In this document: piece by piece, positions 1 to 10,900 of the stretch
Layout of the letters: every line of letters starts with the position of its first letter
Position numbering within the stretch: position 1 is the stretch's first letter
Assembly: GCA_002633025.1 (NCBI GenBank)
Contig: NMRB01000043.1
Location: forward strand, 34,794 to 98,793
DNA length: 64,000 bases
Reading direction: 5' to 3'
Source of the DNA: Notospermus geniculatus
Taxonomy: Eukaryota; Nemertea; Pilidiophora; Heteronemertea; Lineidae
Notes under the pieces: model-generated
What the model was told of the DNA's origin: nothing
The model's input: the letters and a program-made list of their open reading frames with translations, nothing else
Databases searched by the model: none
Position numbers and translations under genes: made by a program

Positions 1-2065
1 TTGATTATTAATAGGTTTAGGACTATATTTTTTTCTAACGCGGTGATGTCACTCCTCGAGTTGCTAATGTCGCAGTTTCCAGTAGGCACGGGCCGGGATG
101 CCCCCCCCCCGTCCGCGCCTACTGGCCTGCCCTACCGGTCTACTAACTAATATTGTGTCGACCAGGAATATCAGGGGATTTGCTGCTGAGCGTGTTTGCT
201 CTGTCGTGGCCGCCATTATCATCCACACAGGGACTTTCCGTCCTCTTGGGACTTGTCCAAGGAAGAAAAGATTGATAAGCATCCTTCGTTAGCCATGCAC
301 CTTAATCCATCATCGCGAAAGAGCTCGACAGAAACTCCCGACGGATGCTGTTGACTGCCCTTCCGGCACGTATTTCCCTTTCGAAGCTGGACAACAATGC
401 TGAGCTCGAGAAACAGCCCAATGAGGGAGAATGGAAACAACGTATTTTCTTGTACTTCATGATCAATGCAAAACACCTTAATAAAAGGAAATGATGATTA
501 CACCTCATGTGCTGTGTAAAGGCCCCGACTTCCATGCCTTGCTTCCGCAGCATACTACATGTACATATGATTTTATTCTATCCGATCAGATCTTTATGCT
601 TACTTGTATAACGCTAGTCATCTGCATAATGTGTTTGGGTGACAGTTACGGCTAGGGTTAGGGCATTGTGGAAGCAAGCGCCAATCCCCCTGCTTCCACA
701 GCATGCTGTGTAAATTACACCGTCCTAATAAAAATTAAATCTACATCATCTTACGTGCCTAGCCTCTGACGTAGCTAATTTCATCTGTTGAGACATCCCT
801 TACACTTGTCGAGAAAATAAATAATACTTCTGAAAGTGAAGTTTAAAATGCTGGATTTATTTCAATGCGAATGTACTGCAGGGAACAGCTACTTGTACCT
901 GAAAATCGTCTTTCTTAAATCATCTTACACGACTTCTCCTTATCTCACGAATGATATCCTTCCAACAGCGCTTCCATAGACTCCGCTGTCTTCCAGCAAA
1001 GCATCTTATGACAAAAAAATCAATTTGGCGGAGCTTAGGATATATCTCATTCAAAGCAATCGCACGGTATTCCCACAACGACTATCACACACTGAGGAAC
1101 TAATTAAATTCTGGAGAATAGTTGACAATTTCTCATTGTACCGCGATACCATTGCCTTGTCTTTCCGTCCATTATGACGCTATCACGGTAAGCCTTATTG
1201 GCAAATGGAGACATTCCTTCGCGAAAAAAGAGAAGAGAAGCTCCTTATCTTTACCAGACTGTAGCCTTTTTATACTCGGTCACACACCGTGTTGATAGCG
1301 ATCGGTCGCTGAGGTATGACCCCAGTACATCAATATGTTGTGTTGGTGGGAGCTTCTATGAGCTTCTACATGTACTGCGAGACAGTTTATGAAAGGCAAT
1401 ACATGTATTATGCGAAAGGCGCCCATTTCGGTGGATCGTCGCTATAAGTTCACAAAAGAAGTTCACAAAAGTAAATGATTATAAATGTACTTAATGTTCA
1501 GTACAATGTATGCCTATACAACAAGAATATCGTTTTAAAAAGTGGAAAATGTTCATTCTCGTCACCTGAAGCCTCCACGCAAATTTCACGAAGTTTTTTA
1601 TTGTGAAATTTTTTCAAGGTTCGCTTGAACATGGAATATTTCACAAAATACGATCATTAGAGCAAAATTATCCTTCATCATTAAGTAGTGACCTTTTTGC
1701 CCGCCATGTTCTTCGCACATTTCACTCCAGGTTGTAGCCGAATCAAAGGTAATTGGTTGTTGTCGTTTTCGGTAAATGGTGGTGACACTTGCGGGTGGTT
1801 CCGATGGTTCTCCGTTTAGCGGCGGAAACAAAGTAATGCACGGAGCTCTACAGCGAAAACGCAACAGGAAGTCTTTTAACCGCGCCTACAGTGGCTTGCA
1901 GTGGGTTTCTAATTTAGAACCTTTCACCTTTCACGGTTATTCGCCCTATTCCATTAGAGAGGCGCAACTTACATTTTAATTCGTTTGGAATGGTAATTGA
2001 GTTAGAATACAGGGACAACACTTTGTTTTTATCCCGCAGTCTGGGTGGCGCTGTCGAAACATCGG
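1..2065. other. Intergenic DNA, no gene seen
   Basis: Only short open frames without recognisable motifs occur on either strand, and none has convincing splice sites. A C-run lies near 103-112. I see no transposon ends here. Confidence 0.6.
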
Positions 2066-2313
2066 TAGCTGATACATAACCCTGAGGTTTCAGTTAAAGA
2101 TCGGCGGTGTTCTTTGGTGTCTCGCTTGTCCTTCCGTTTTCATTTTCCTTCTGCGACGTATCAGATCGTCAAAAGTCAAATATTACCTTTCGAGCTGGAA
2201 AATGTAATAAGGGGCTCCAATCCGAACCAGTAGTATTCAAATGGGTCATCTAACTGATACATCTTGTTCCCTGAGCTTTCTTCGGCTTTCATATACTACA
2301 TGTAGAAGTCAGG
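2066..2313. repeat. Haplotype-type duplication A, first copy
   Basis: This 248-base stretch recurs at 2818-3065, directly after the single N at 2817, with only a few substitutions. The first copy runs into the palindromic repeat cluster at 2314, while the second continues into unrelated unique DNA. This fits two alleles placed in series, one carrying the repeat insertion. The short frames inside are not conserved coding sequence. Confidence 0.8.
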
Positions 2314-2354
2314 GGCCGGTTGTACAAAAGCATACTAGGCCTAGTATCATTCTA
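2312..2354. repeat. Partial copy of palindromic element end
   Basis: It matches the left arm of the element at 2372-2518 (GGCCGGTTGYACAAAAGC followed by a TACTAGGCCTAGTATCATTC block). Two further diverged ends lie at about 2533-2575 and 2689-2735, where GGTACGGTTGCACA is followed by a variant of the same block. Confidence 0.7.
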
Positions 2355-2371
2355 TGTTGGTTACCAAACTG

Positions 2372-2518
2372 GGGCCGGTTGCACAAAAGCATACTAGGCC
2401 TAGTATCATTCTATCTCCTAGTTGGCTTCTAACTTTGTATACGTTTGTATACGAAGTTAGAAGCCAACTGGGAGATAGAATGATACTACGAGTAGTATGC
2501 TTTTGTGCAACCGGGCCC
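2372..2518. mobile_element. Foldback MITE, GGGCCGGTTGCACAAAAGC ends
   Basis: A nearly perfect inverted repeat of about 147 bp. The left arm starts GGGCCGGTTGCACAAAAGC and the right arm ends in its complement, with a short GTATAC-bounded loop near 2437-2452. It has no coding capacity. Partial ends of the same family flank it on both sides, suggesting nested or repeated insertion. A non-autonomous DNA transposon is the likely identity; the superfamily is not assignable from this copy. Confidence 0.8.
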
Positions 2519-2817
2519 TGGCTACCAACTTGGTACGGTTGCACAGAACTATACTATGTCTGGTATCATTCTAGACAACATACTATGTCTGGTAGGGTTC
2601 AGGAGTACTACTAAGTGCTGCCATCTATGTTACTGAGTTCATTCCTGGCTTGAATATATTGTCATATCACATGCAGTGGCATTGAGTTGGTACGGTTGCA
2701 CAAAACTATACTATGTCTGGTATCATTCTAGACAACATCTTGGCTTATATAACAACAAAACAATGGATTGTCACACCCAGTGCACATTGTGCTGTCAGGT
2801 GGAAGTCATTCAACTTN

Positions 2818-3065
2818 TAGCTGATACATAACCCTGAGGTTTCAGTTAAAGATCGGCGGTGTTCTTCGGCGTCTCGCTTGTCCTTCCGTTTTCATTTTCC
2901 TTCTGCGACGTATCAGATCGTCAAAAGTCAAATATTACCTTTCGAGCTGGAAAATGTAATAAGGGGCTCCAATCCGAACCAGTAGTATTCAAATGGGTCA
3001 TCTAACTGATTCATCTTGTTCCCTGAGCTTTCTTCGGCTTTCATATACTACATGTAGAAGTCAGG
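2818..3065. repeat. Haplotype-type duplication A, second copy
   Basis: Second copy of 2066-2313, starting at the base after the single N at 2817. It continues past 3065 without the palindromic repeat cluster found in the first copy. Confidence 0.8.
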
Positions 3066-4231
3066 ATGATAATCAAGGTATGTTTGGTATTAAACCAAAG
3101 CTTATAATGTATAGCATTCAGCTGACCCATTTCCGTGACCTATTGACCTACTTACAAACCTTTCAAGGTAACGTCGTTTTGTGTTATCAAACCAGAGCCT
3201 AAAACGAAAGGCTTGTACAAAAGGCTCGATTCTGTACAATTATATATTACTCAGTACACAGTAAAGCAGAGTAAGGCTGATACTCCAGTTCAACATTCCC
3301 CCCCCCCCCTGATACTGAGTGCAGATACGGCCTCTGCAATCAGCACAGGAGGCAGCTGAACGCAATATGAATATGCCACTAAACATGCTAAAACACCCAT
3401 CGCTAGAGACAGCGCTGGCCACAGAAAAGTTGGCTGAGGGATGGAGAGTTTATTATAATCGTATCAATCTATTTCATGGATCATCCTTTTTTCCAATTTC
3501 ACGGCGCTGTGCCCATGGCGAGCCAATGAAATGAACTCGGTGTCAAACGCCTCCCGCTAATCTTGAAATTAACAAGATAATTTTTTTTAATGCGTTTTTA
3601 TTGTGTTCGCTCTCTCGGTTAATTTGGGTTTTTTTCACCCAACCAAGTATCAATGAGAAAATTGTTAGAGAAAAGCAGCTGTTTATTGTGTTCTGACGAA
3701 GATTGCGGGCATCAAAACGTCTCTTCTTTCAAGGATACATGTACGACACGATATGGATTCTTTGCTGACTGGTATTACGTTTACATGGTTATTGGATCTC
3801 ATTTCCATTAATTTAAACCTGTCGACCTTGAATTAAAATGGTAAAATTGCGGTCTTATTTTATTACTAGTTGGCCTATTTGTGAAATGTTGTTATCGTTT
3901 GACGCAAGATGTAGGAGCTCCATCAGTATTGTGTGATATATTGTGTGTGTATATATGTACATGTACATGTACATGAACGTGGACTAATTTCCATAGTATA
4001 GCACAGACTGTTCCCCTTATTTGACACGTAAGCACGGGTGTGTGCATTTGGGTGGGGGGGGGGGTAANGGGGGGTAACATTAGGTGTTTCATTCACGTTC
4101 TCGTATTCGGCGCAGTTTATGAAATTGACTTTTAAGACCGATTGCCTAATTATTGCAAATTGGTTGCGCTTTCCCGACATTTGATTCCTCTCTAATCAAC
4201 AGTCATTTCAACGCATCCCCGAGAAATTCAC
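3066..4231. other. Intergenic DNA with simple repeats
   Basis: No gene is supported. The stretch holds a C-run near 3298-3309, an ACATGT microsatellite near 3956-3976 and a G-run near 4053-4073 that is interrupted by an N at 4068. Confidence 0.6.
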
Positions 4232-4638
4232 TTGTTGCGAATTCAATTTCATCTGAACGTTATCAAAAAAACAACATTTCTTAAATTTGATTTAATGTCA
4301 TGGGAATAATGTAATTAATGCTGCGGATGTTCGGCTGCTATCTAAACCATTTTGGATGGAGTTGAGCACAGCGTATGCACTTTCAGTCAGAAAAAATACT
4401 GGGTGATTTAAAACAATTAGTGGTTCCGGGTGGAGCGAGTTGGAAACTTCCTAACCCATATATTGTAGGCTACACGTCTATAATGTCAGAAGGTTTGGCT
4501 ATTGATTCTATGAAACTATTCTGCCGTCCATCTCGTCAGTGTATTTTTCATTGCGTTTCCACGAAAATGGACCTTTCCAACAATGATGGGGGTCTGCTAC
4601 GGGAAGAAATATCTTCACCATATGACGTCAGAAGCTTA
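4232..4638. repeat. Haplotype-type duplication B, first copy
   Basis: Recurs at 5346-5750, which begins just after the N at 5345, with small indels. The two copies part company exactly at a TTA. The first copy reads TTAGGGAG and enters a repeat-rich insertion; the second reads TTAATACC and continues as single-copy DNA. Confidence 0.8.
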
Positions 4639-5344
4639 GGGAGCTTGTCCAAATTATTTGAGGTGAATTTCGGCGATTGTTTGGCGAATTCTGTGCTATC
4701 TTTTGGCGATTTTTGAAAAATTCGCCACAAAATCGCCACCAGTTCGCCAAAAAAGCGCCAGAAATTGGCCGAAAATCCGCCGAACGTTCGCCAGAAATTC
4801 GCCAGAAAATAGCCAGAAATTCGCCAGAAAATAGCCAGAAATTCGCCAGAAAATAGCCAGAAATTCGCCGAAAGTTCGCCGCCAATTCGCCCGAAAATCG
4901 CCAAATATTCGCCACAAGTTCACCTGAAACTTGCTACCAGTTTGACCTCGCAGGAAAAGGCACTGATTTTTCTTTGGAGATCGTTCTTCCGTGCAGGAAT
5001 TGCATGACATGGAGTCACATCGAACCCATGAAAACAGCACTACGCTTCAGCAGCGACACTTGCGGCTGATTGTTGGAACTATTTCATTTGCATGATGTAT
5101 TTAAATTGGCCATGCTGGCTGTCACTCAAAACCAACATGGCGAAGATGAACCGATCTCCGTCGGCAAGTGAGTCGTGCGTAAACGATAAAATCTGAACAA
5201 ATGCCACGCCAGAAAGTAATGGAATGCAGGTGAATGAAATATTACTAACGTAGGAATCTTGTCCTTACATGAAAAGTGTGTAGCTTTTCAATAACTGAGT
5301 TTACGAATGCAATATTCTGGCGAGGTGAAAACTTTTTGCACGTC
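4637..5344. mobile_element. Insertion starting TAGGGAG with internal minisatellite (right end missing)
   Basis: Present in the first copy of duplication B and absent at the same point in the second (boundary TTA, 4636-4638 versus 5748-5750). It starts with TAGGGAG, the terminus shared by the foldback elements at 6413, 6610 and 10445. No matching CTCCCTA end is found before the N at 5345, so the element is probably cut short by the contig join. Confidence 0.5.
4720..4930. repeat. Minisatellite, GCCAGAAATTC / GCCAGAAAATA units
   Basis: Tandem units of about 10-11 bases alternate between TTCGCCAGAAA and ATAGCCAGAAA types and become more diverged towards both ends. Inverted versions (GGCGA, TTTGGCGAA) occur just upstream at 4670-4715, so the block can fold back. 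The long frames seen here on the minus strand (phenylalanine, glycine and tryptophan-rich) are a by-product of the repeat. Confidence 0.8.
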
Positions 5345-5345
5345 N

Positions 5346-5750
5346 TTGTTGCGAATTCAATTTCATCTGAACGTTATCAAAAAAAACAACATTTCTTAAA
5401 TTTGATTTAATGTCATGGGAATAATGTAATTAATGCTGCGGATGTTCGGCTGCTATCTAAACCATTTTGGATGGAGTTGAGCACAGCGTATGCACTTTCA
5501 GTCAGAAACAATACTGGGTGATTTAAAACAATTAGTGGTTCCGGGTGGAGCGAGTTGGAAACTTCCTAACCCATATTGTAGGCTACACGTCTATAATGTC
5601 AGAAGGTTTGGCTATTGATTCTATGAAACTATTCAGCCGTCCATCGCGCCAGTGTGTTTTTCGTTGAGTTTCCACGAAAATGGACCTTTCCAACATGATG
5701 GGGGTCTGCTACGGGAAGAAATATCTTCACCATATGACGTCAGAAGCTTA
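5346..5750. repeat. Haplotype-type duplication B, second copy
   Basis: Second copy of 4232-4638, starting right after the N at 5345 and lacking the insertion at its 3' boundary. Confidence 0.8.
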
Positions 5751-6412
5751 ATACCGTTCAATGGCCGCTCACTTTCAAATAATTTTTTAAGGGTTAAACG
5801 CTATTTTGATTTGATATGTCCACGGGAGGCGCAGACTCTGTAATCTGGTATTACAGCCCTGCCCAGAATATTTCTTTCATGTACGGTACATGTTTATTTT
5901 CGATTCAATAAAGTCTCACTCCTAAAACCAGTCCAACGACCATGAAGCATTCGCTACACTTATAAATTCAGTGAGAATATTGTTTTGCCAATACTCTGCC
6001 AAAACCCATTTTATTTTGCATTGGATTACTTCCAACCAATTTCATTCTGTATCTCGTGTTTCGACATGTTGCGCTAATGACGCCGTATTTGCATGGAATA
6101 TTTAAAATCTTTCAGCGTTGTTTTGCGTTCGAAACTTCTCGCGCACCTAAAACTGACAATCAAAATATTGATTATTCATGTTGTGTTTCTTTCTCTAACG
6201 GCATTTAATGCTAATTTTTGCGTTTTTGATTCTATTTAACTGTCGGCGGTTGCTGCCTAATGTTTATCCCCACGTTGTATAAATTAATATTCTAAGAGTA
6301 TAGATGGTTGCGTGTTCAATTGTTAATTAGGGCAAAGTTATTTTACAGTCGTGACAGAATTGAGAGGACTGACAAAAGTTGTAAAGTGCCAGATCTGTGC
6401 ATATCCGACTAT
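5751..6412. other. Intergenic DNA, no gene seen
   Basis: AT-rich sequence without coding signals. It carries an AATAAA at about 5908-5913, but no gene upstream can be linked to it. Confidence 0.5.
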
Positions 6413-6565
6413 TAGGGAGTTTTAGAAACCAAACGATAAACGTTAACTTTACGACAACGTTATTTTTTGTACCGAAAATTCAATATATAATCTGGTGAAT
6501 TTGCAGTATGAAAAATAACGTTGTCGTAAAGTTAACGTTTATCGTTTGATTTCTTAAACTCCCTA
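6413..6565. mobile_element. Foldback MITE, TAGGGAGTTT family
   Basis: A 153-bp element with arms of about 55 bp. It starts TAGGGAGTTTTAGAAACC and ends with the near complement closing in ACTCCCTA. The arms share AACGTTAACTTTACGACAAC and its inverse. The terminal TA on each side fits a TA target duplication. It has no coding capacity. Confidence 0.85.
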
Positions 6566-6609
6566 TTTCCGGAAGCCGGACCTCTTTCTGAAATGGACAA
6601 GTTCAATAT

Positions 6610-7078
6610 TAGGGAGGATAAGATAACGTGCCGAGTCCCGACTCTGACTCCAGAGGATTTTTTTTGTGAACTTCGTCATCAAATACAAGGTGTTTTCCAT
6701 TGGTATCTATCTACTCATTCGGCAAGACGAATAGAACCCGCCTGAGTGGGGTTGGTTCTAAACCTGGCACTGGCACTGGGACTGGTATCATATTATGGCC
6801 AGAAATCATGAAAAAAATGTTTATATACGTAACAGTTATTATTTTGGAAGATAATATGGCCAACCAGTTTAACATGGATCAATTATGCTGAAAAAAAATT
6901 CAAATTTTTTTCTAGTTTTTTTAGATTTTTCAACATAATTGATCCGTGTTAAACTGGTTGGCCCTATTATCTTCCAAAATAATAACTGTTAGGTAAATAT
7001 ACCTTTTTACATGATTTCTGGCTATAATATAGGTACTCGGAGTGGGAGTCGGAGTCGGAACAGATCTTAACCTCCCTA
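6610..7078. mobile_element. Long foldback element, TAGGGAGG ends
   Basis: About 470 bp, beginning TAGGGAGGATAAGATAACG and ending CTTAACCTCCCTA, with GAGTC-rich subterminal blocks at both ends. The central part (about 6790-7020) is a second, very tight inverted repeat around GGCCAACCAGTTTAACA. No transposase is present. The terminal heptamer is shared with the shorter elements at 6413 and 10445. Confidence 0.8.
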
Positions 7079-7079
7079 G

Positions 7080-7655
7080 TATTTCATGAGTCGCCTAGTG
7101 AGCGGAAGGTTTTGACCTCTGCTTGGTCGTTGGTGCCCTGAACGCCTTCGACTTCTACAGGTTAATTGCTGGGAATGGAAAGTGCATACAGCTGCAGCGA
7201 ACTTCTCGACATTGACTTGTCTCTCACCAGCGACGGTGCCCTTTTGTATGTAAAGGTCTGTGGCTTCCGTAGAAAGGGCAACGAGGCAAATTAAACCATT
7301 TATGGGTGTCATAAACTTTACTGAGTGACTAATTTGAAGAAATCCTTGGCATTTACTTTAGTCATATGCGTCTGTTATTGACAAGTCAAGACAAGAATGA
7401 TATTTCTCTGTTGTAATAGACAGGAAGGACTGATCAAAGGACATCGTATTTTTTCAAATATATTTCAGGTTTTGGCCAACTGCCACTTAAATTTAGAACA
7501 CAAAGAAAACAGAGCCCCGTTGTCCATTTTGTTTTTGACAATATCCATTTACGAATACATGTATTGTATTATTTTTATTTCTTCTCTTTTCAGGTAAGAG
7601 TTTTAGATGCTACAAAACAAAGGTATTTAAGGCAGGTTACTTCGGTTTCCTTTAA
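7080..7655. other. Intergenic DNA, no gene seen
   Basis: No coding signals or repeat ends are recognisable. Confidence 0.5.
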
Positions 7656-7949
7656 GGTGCCCACAGGTCGACATTGCGTCCTGAAGCAACTCGCGGCAAC
7701 TAGCTTTCCGGCGATGGAAGCAACTTGGAGTGACTGATCAGTTGCCGATTTTGTCGACCTGAGCGCGCTTGCGTCTCCGAGCAACTGCCGGATGCATCAT
7801 GAGCTTCCTGTTCGAGTTGAAAGGTTCGAGTCTGCCAGTTGCTCCGAGTTCCTCTCAATCGCTGAAATGGCGACCTGCGCGTGGTGATTCTTTGATCTGC
7901 GACGGATCCGTCGAGTTGCTTCAAGACGCAATGTCGACCTGTGGGCACC
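7656..7949. mobile_element. Non-autonomous DNA transposon with 38-bp terminal inverted repeats
   Basis: The terminal inverted repeats start GGTGCCCACAGGTCGACA and match over about 38 bases with a single mismatch region (7656-7693 and 7912-7949). The interior is GC-richer and also self-complementary in part. No clear target-site duplication is visible. The overlapping open frames are not protein-like. Confidence 0.8.
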
Positions 7950-10900
7950 AGGTTACAGTTTTAGTTTCCGGCAAAATAAATGAGGAAACCGCGTGGCGTT
8001 TCTTCCGACAGGTCGGCGCTGCGAGCGGTGCGACCGTCGTTTTATTAGTGTTAATGTTGCGTCATAAAAAATGGCCTGTACATCTTTCTACAGGAATTAA
8101 TGAGACAAAAACGTTGCCTTAGCCATAAGTCTCTTTATTCTAGGGGAAAAAGCAAGGAAATTACAGAAATTTTCATCTGTGACACAATGATGTACATTTT
8201 AATATCAGGCTACCAAAGCAAAAGGATAAATGGCAAAATATACTTCGATCGCACAGCTCGCAACGCCACCTCGTGACTTTAGTTTCTCCGGTCTCTCTAG
8301 TATTATTCTTAGGAAAACACGCGTTTATTTCTGCTAGCAATTTATATTGTTGCTGGCTTTTCCATTATTTACCGTCTGTCTGGCGTCTTAACTTCATGTT
8401 TACCCCCTGCGAGAATCGAAAACCTGTTGTATTTAGTGACATTAACCTTGCGAAATCGGCCTTGGGCCCTATCTCAACCCACCTGAGACAAACACAGTCT
8501 GGGGAAGGATGCCGTCATGGGCCCATTGGGTAATGTTAGTGTCCATTCAAACCTAACTTGTCTATCAAGAGGCGCCAATATAAATTTCTGTCTGGTGGTC
8601 CTCTGCGTGGCTGTCCACGACCGACATCGTCTTCTTGTAGCCTAATTTTGTCAATGTTAGTGAGAGTAGCGGGAAGAAGAAATCGCCTCTTTTCGTTCTC
8701 AAGGCATGGAGATTGTTGCTGCACATAAATAAATGAGTTGAATGAATAAGTTGAACGTGATGAAGGGTTAGTATGGTATCACAGCATGTCGAACTTCTCA
8801 AATGATGGCAAGGATGGCGGCCATTTTTGGCTCACCACCTGGGCTTGTGTTAGCCAAGGCTTCGATACAGTACCAGTCTCGCATGGTGGCTATGCTGGAC
8901 AGGGCACCAGTCTTGTCGCGTATTTTGTTCCCTCGGCGGGGTGCGCCAGAGGGGAGCTACACTGAATCACAGTAAGCTGCTTATATCGCAGATTACTGAA
9001 TTGTGCTGGAACTTTGATGTTTGTATTTGCATTTGCATTCTGGGTCGAAATGTTGCCTAGTGAACCATCCCACGTGATGTACGTTTGCAAGGTTCACCGG
9101 ATGTTGCTGTCCAGCTGAGTTCTTTTGGAGGCCCATTGATCATACTAACTTCCTCGCCGACCGGTCTGTGGAACGAAAAATGCTTTCTCGTCAAGCTTTT
9201 CCGTAACAAAGCTATATTTCTGTTCCGTGTATGAATTTTCTCCATACTGTATTCCTGGTTATCATCCATACTAACGTTAGAGCACAAAGAACGACACGCA
9301 AAATGGCACGATACGTAAAAGTCCTCTCCGAACTGGGGTCGAAAATTTCCGAAATTCGGAGACGTCTTTTACCTATATCGTATCTGGTTATCATCCAGAC
9401 ACAATCTAATATACTGCTCACAACGGCAGGAATAATTGCGACATATACTGCACCAAACGCCCCACATGATGTCCTCGGCACATGTATGTACCTACGTACT
9501 TTATGCTTGCTAACGCCTTACCGGCACAAAGAAAAGTCAGCGCTACAAGCAGGCGACGACGCCACTCAGCTCATTCTCGGAACAGGTGTTCTACATCATA
9601 CGCTGTATCGACCTTATACGCCACAGTTCGTCCGCTAACTGACGATCGTCGTTTATTGTTAGGGATATAATTCGCGTCCACGACGGTTTCAACTCCTCGT
9701 TTGAAGTTCGAATTTTAAGTGGTGGATACTCGGCCAATTTTGGTCAAAATTGGTTCAATTTATAGAAACTGGAATCAGATTGAGACATCGATATGAGTTG
9801 ATGAACTGGACATAAGTCGAGCACTAATTACCGTTATCACTGGATTCGCTTTTAGGAAAATTGCCTAAACCTGCACGGCCGTTTATAGATCAATTTCCAT
9901 TGACGTCTCTGTCATACGTGTCTATTTGTCTTTTATTCTGCTTGTGACAAAAACTAACAATTGGATGTGAACGGATGGTCAGTTCTCTTTCTGGATCTCA
10001 TTATATTTCCTAACACCAGGATATTAACTCCAAACTGAAAGATACTGACATCAACGTTAATACCTGGATTGCCACAAACGTAAGTTGCTTTAAATCACTT
10101 CTGAGCACGATTTTTGTCTGTCAAGAATTTCTTGACAACCACCATTGTTACCAGAAGGTTTGAACTTTTTTCATGGTATTGATTACTATCTTTGTCTGGT
10201 GTACATGTAGTAGGCTACTGTTACCATCCTTTGGGAAGGACCTGCAACTTTAGATTACACACATCAGCTCGTGTATGATTGTTCGCATTTCCCTTGTATG
10301 TAGTAGTTGCGTCAAAAATGTAAGCAGTATCATTTCGCAAAATGCAGTAGGGGGAATCGTACACTTACAGCTACTTTCAACTTTGGAATCGATCTGCTCA
10401 CTTTCAACCGTTCTATGATATACACGGTGTGCGTGATTATTTATTAGGGAGTTTTCGCAAAGCCCCCGAAACGCGAACGCGAACGTCTATCCTTTTGTTC
10501 GTTGCTCTCTTCATGACATCGAGCAATGGGTTTGGCGTTCGCGTTGGCGTTTCGGGGGATTTGCGAAAACTCCCTATTGGCTCAGTGGCAAAGCAGAGAC
10601 GGCGCATTCAAAGCTGAACCGCTAGCTTGGTTGGATGACAGGTGTGAAACACGATAATAGAGAGTTTTCGAAACGGCATGGTCAGCTCTTCGAGAACGTT
10701 TACCGATGATTCTCCTATTGATAGAGTCGATTTAAAAAATGGGGTACCGGTATCCTTGCTTAACGTCGTCGTAGATTTGCTTTTGCGAAAACCGCAAAAC
10801 AGTGCCTTTGTCTGCGCTCACATTTTCTTTTTATCGCAAAAACCTTTTGTGTTTGGCAAGGGTTAACCATCCATAATGAAATGTTTTCAAGGATGTAGGC

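Noticed and set aside
652-663. Telomere-like TAGGGTTAGGG
   Set aside because: Only about two units in ordinary intergenic DNA; no array.
4548-5040. Phenylalanine/glycine-rich frames on the minus strand
   Set aside because: Direct translation of the GCCAGAAA minisatellite in several overlapping frames.
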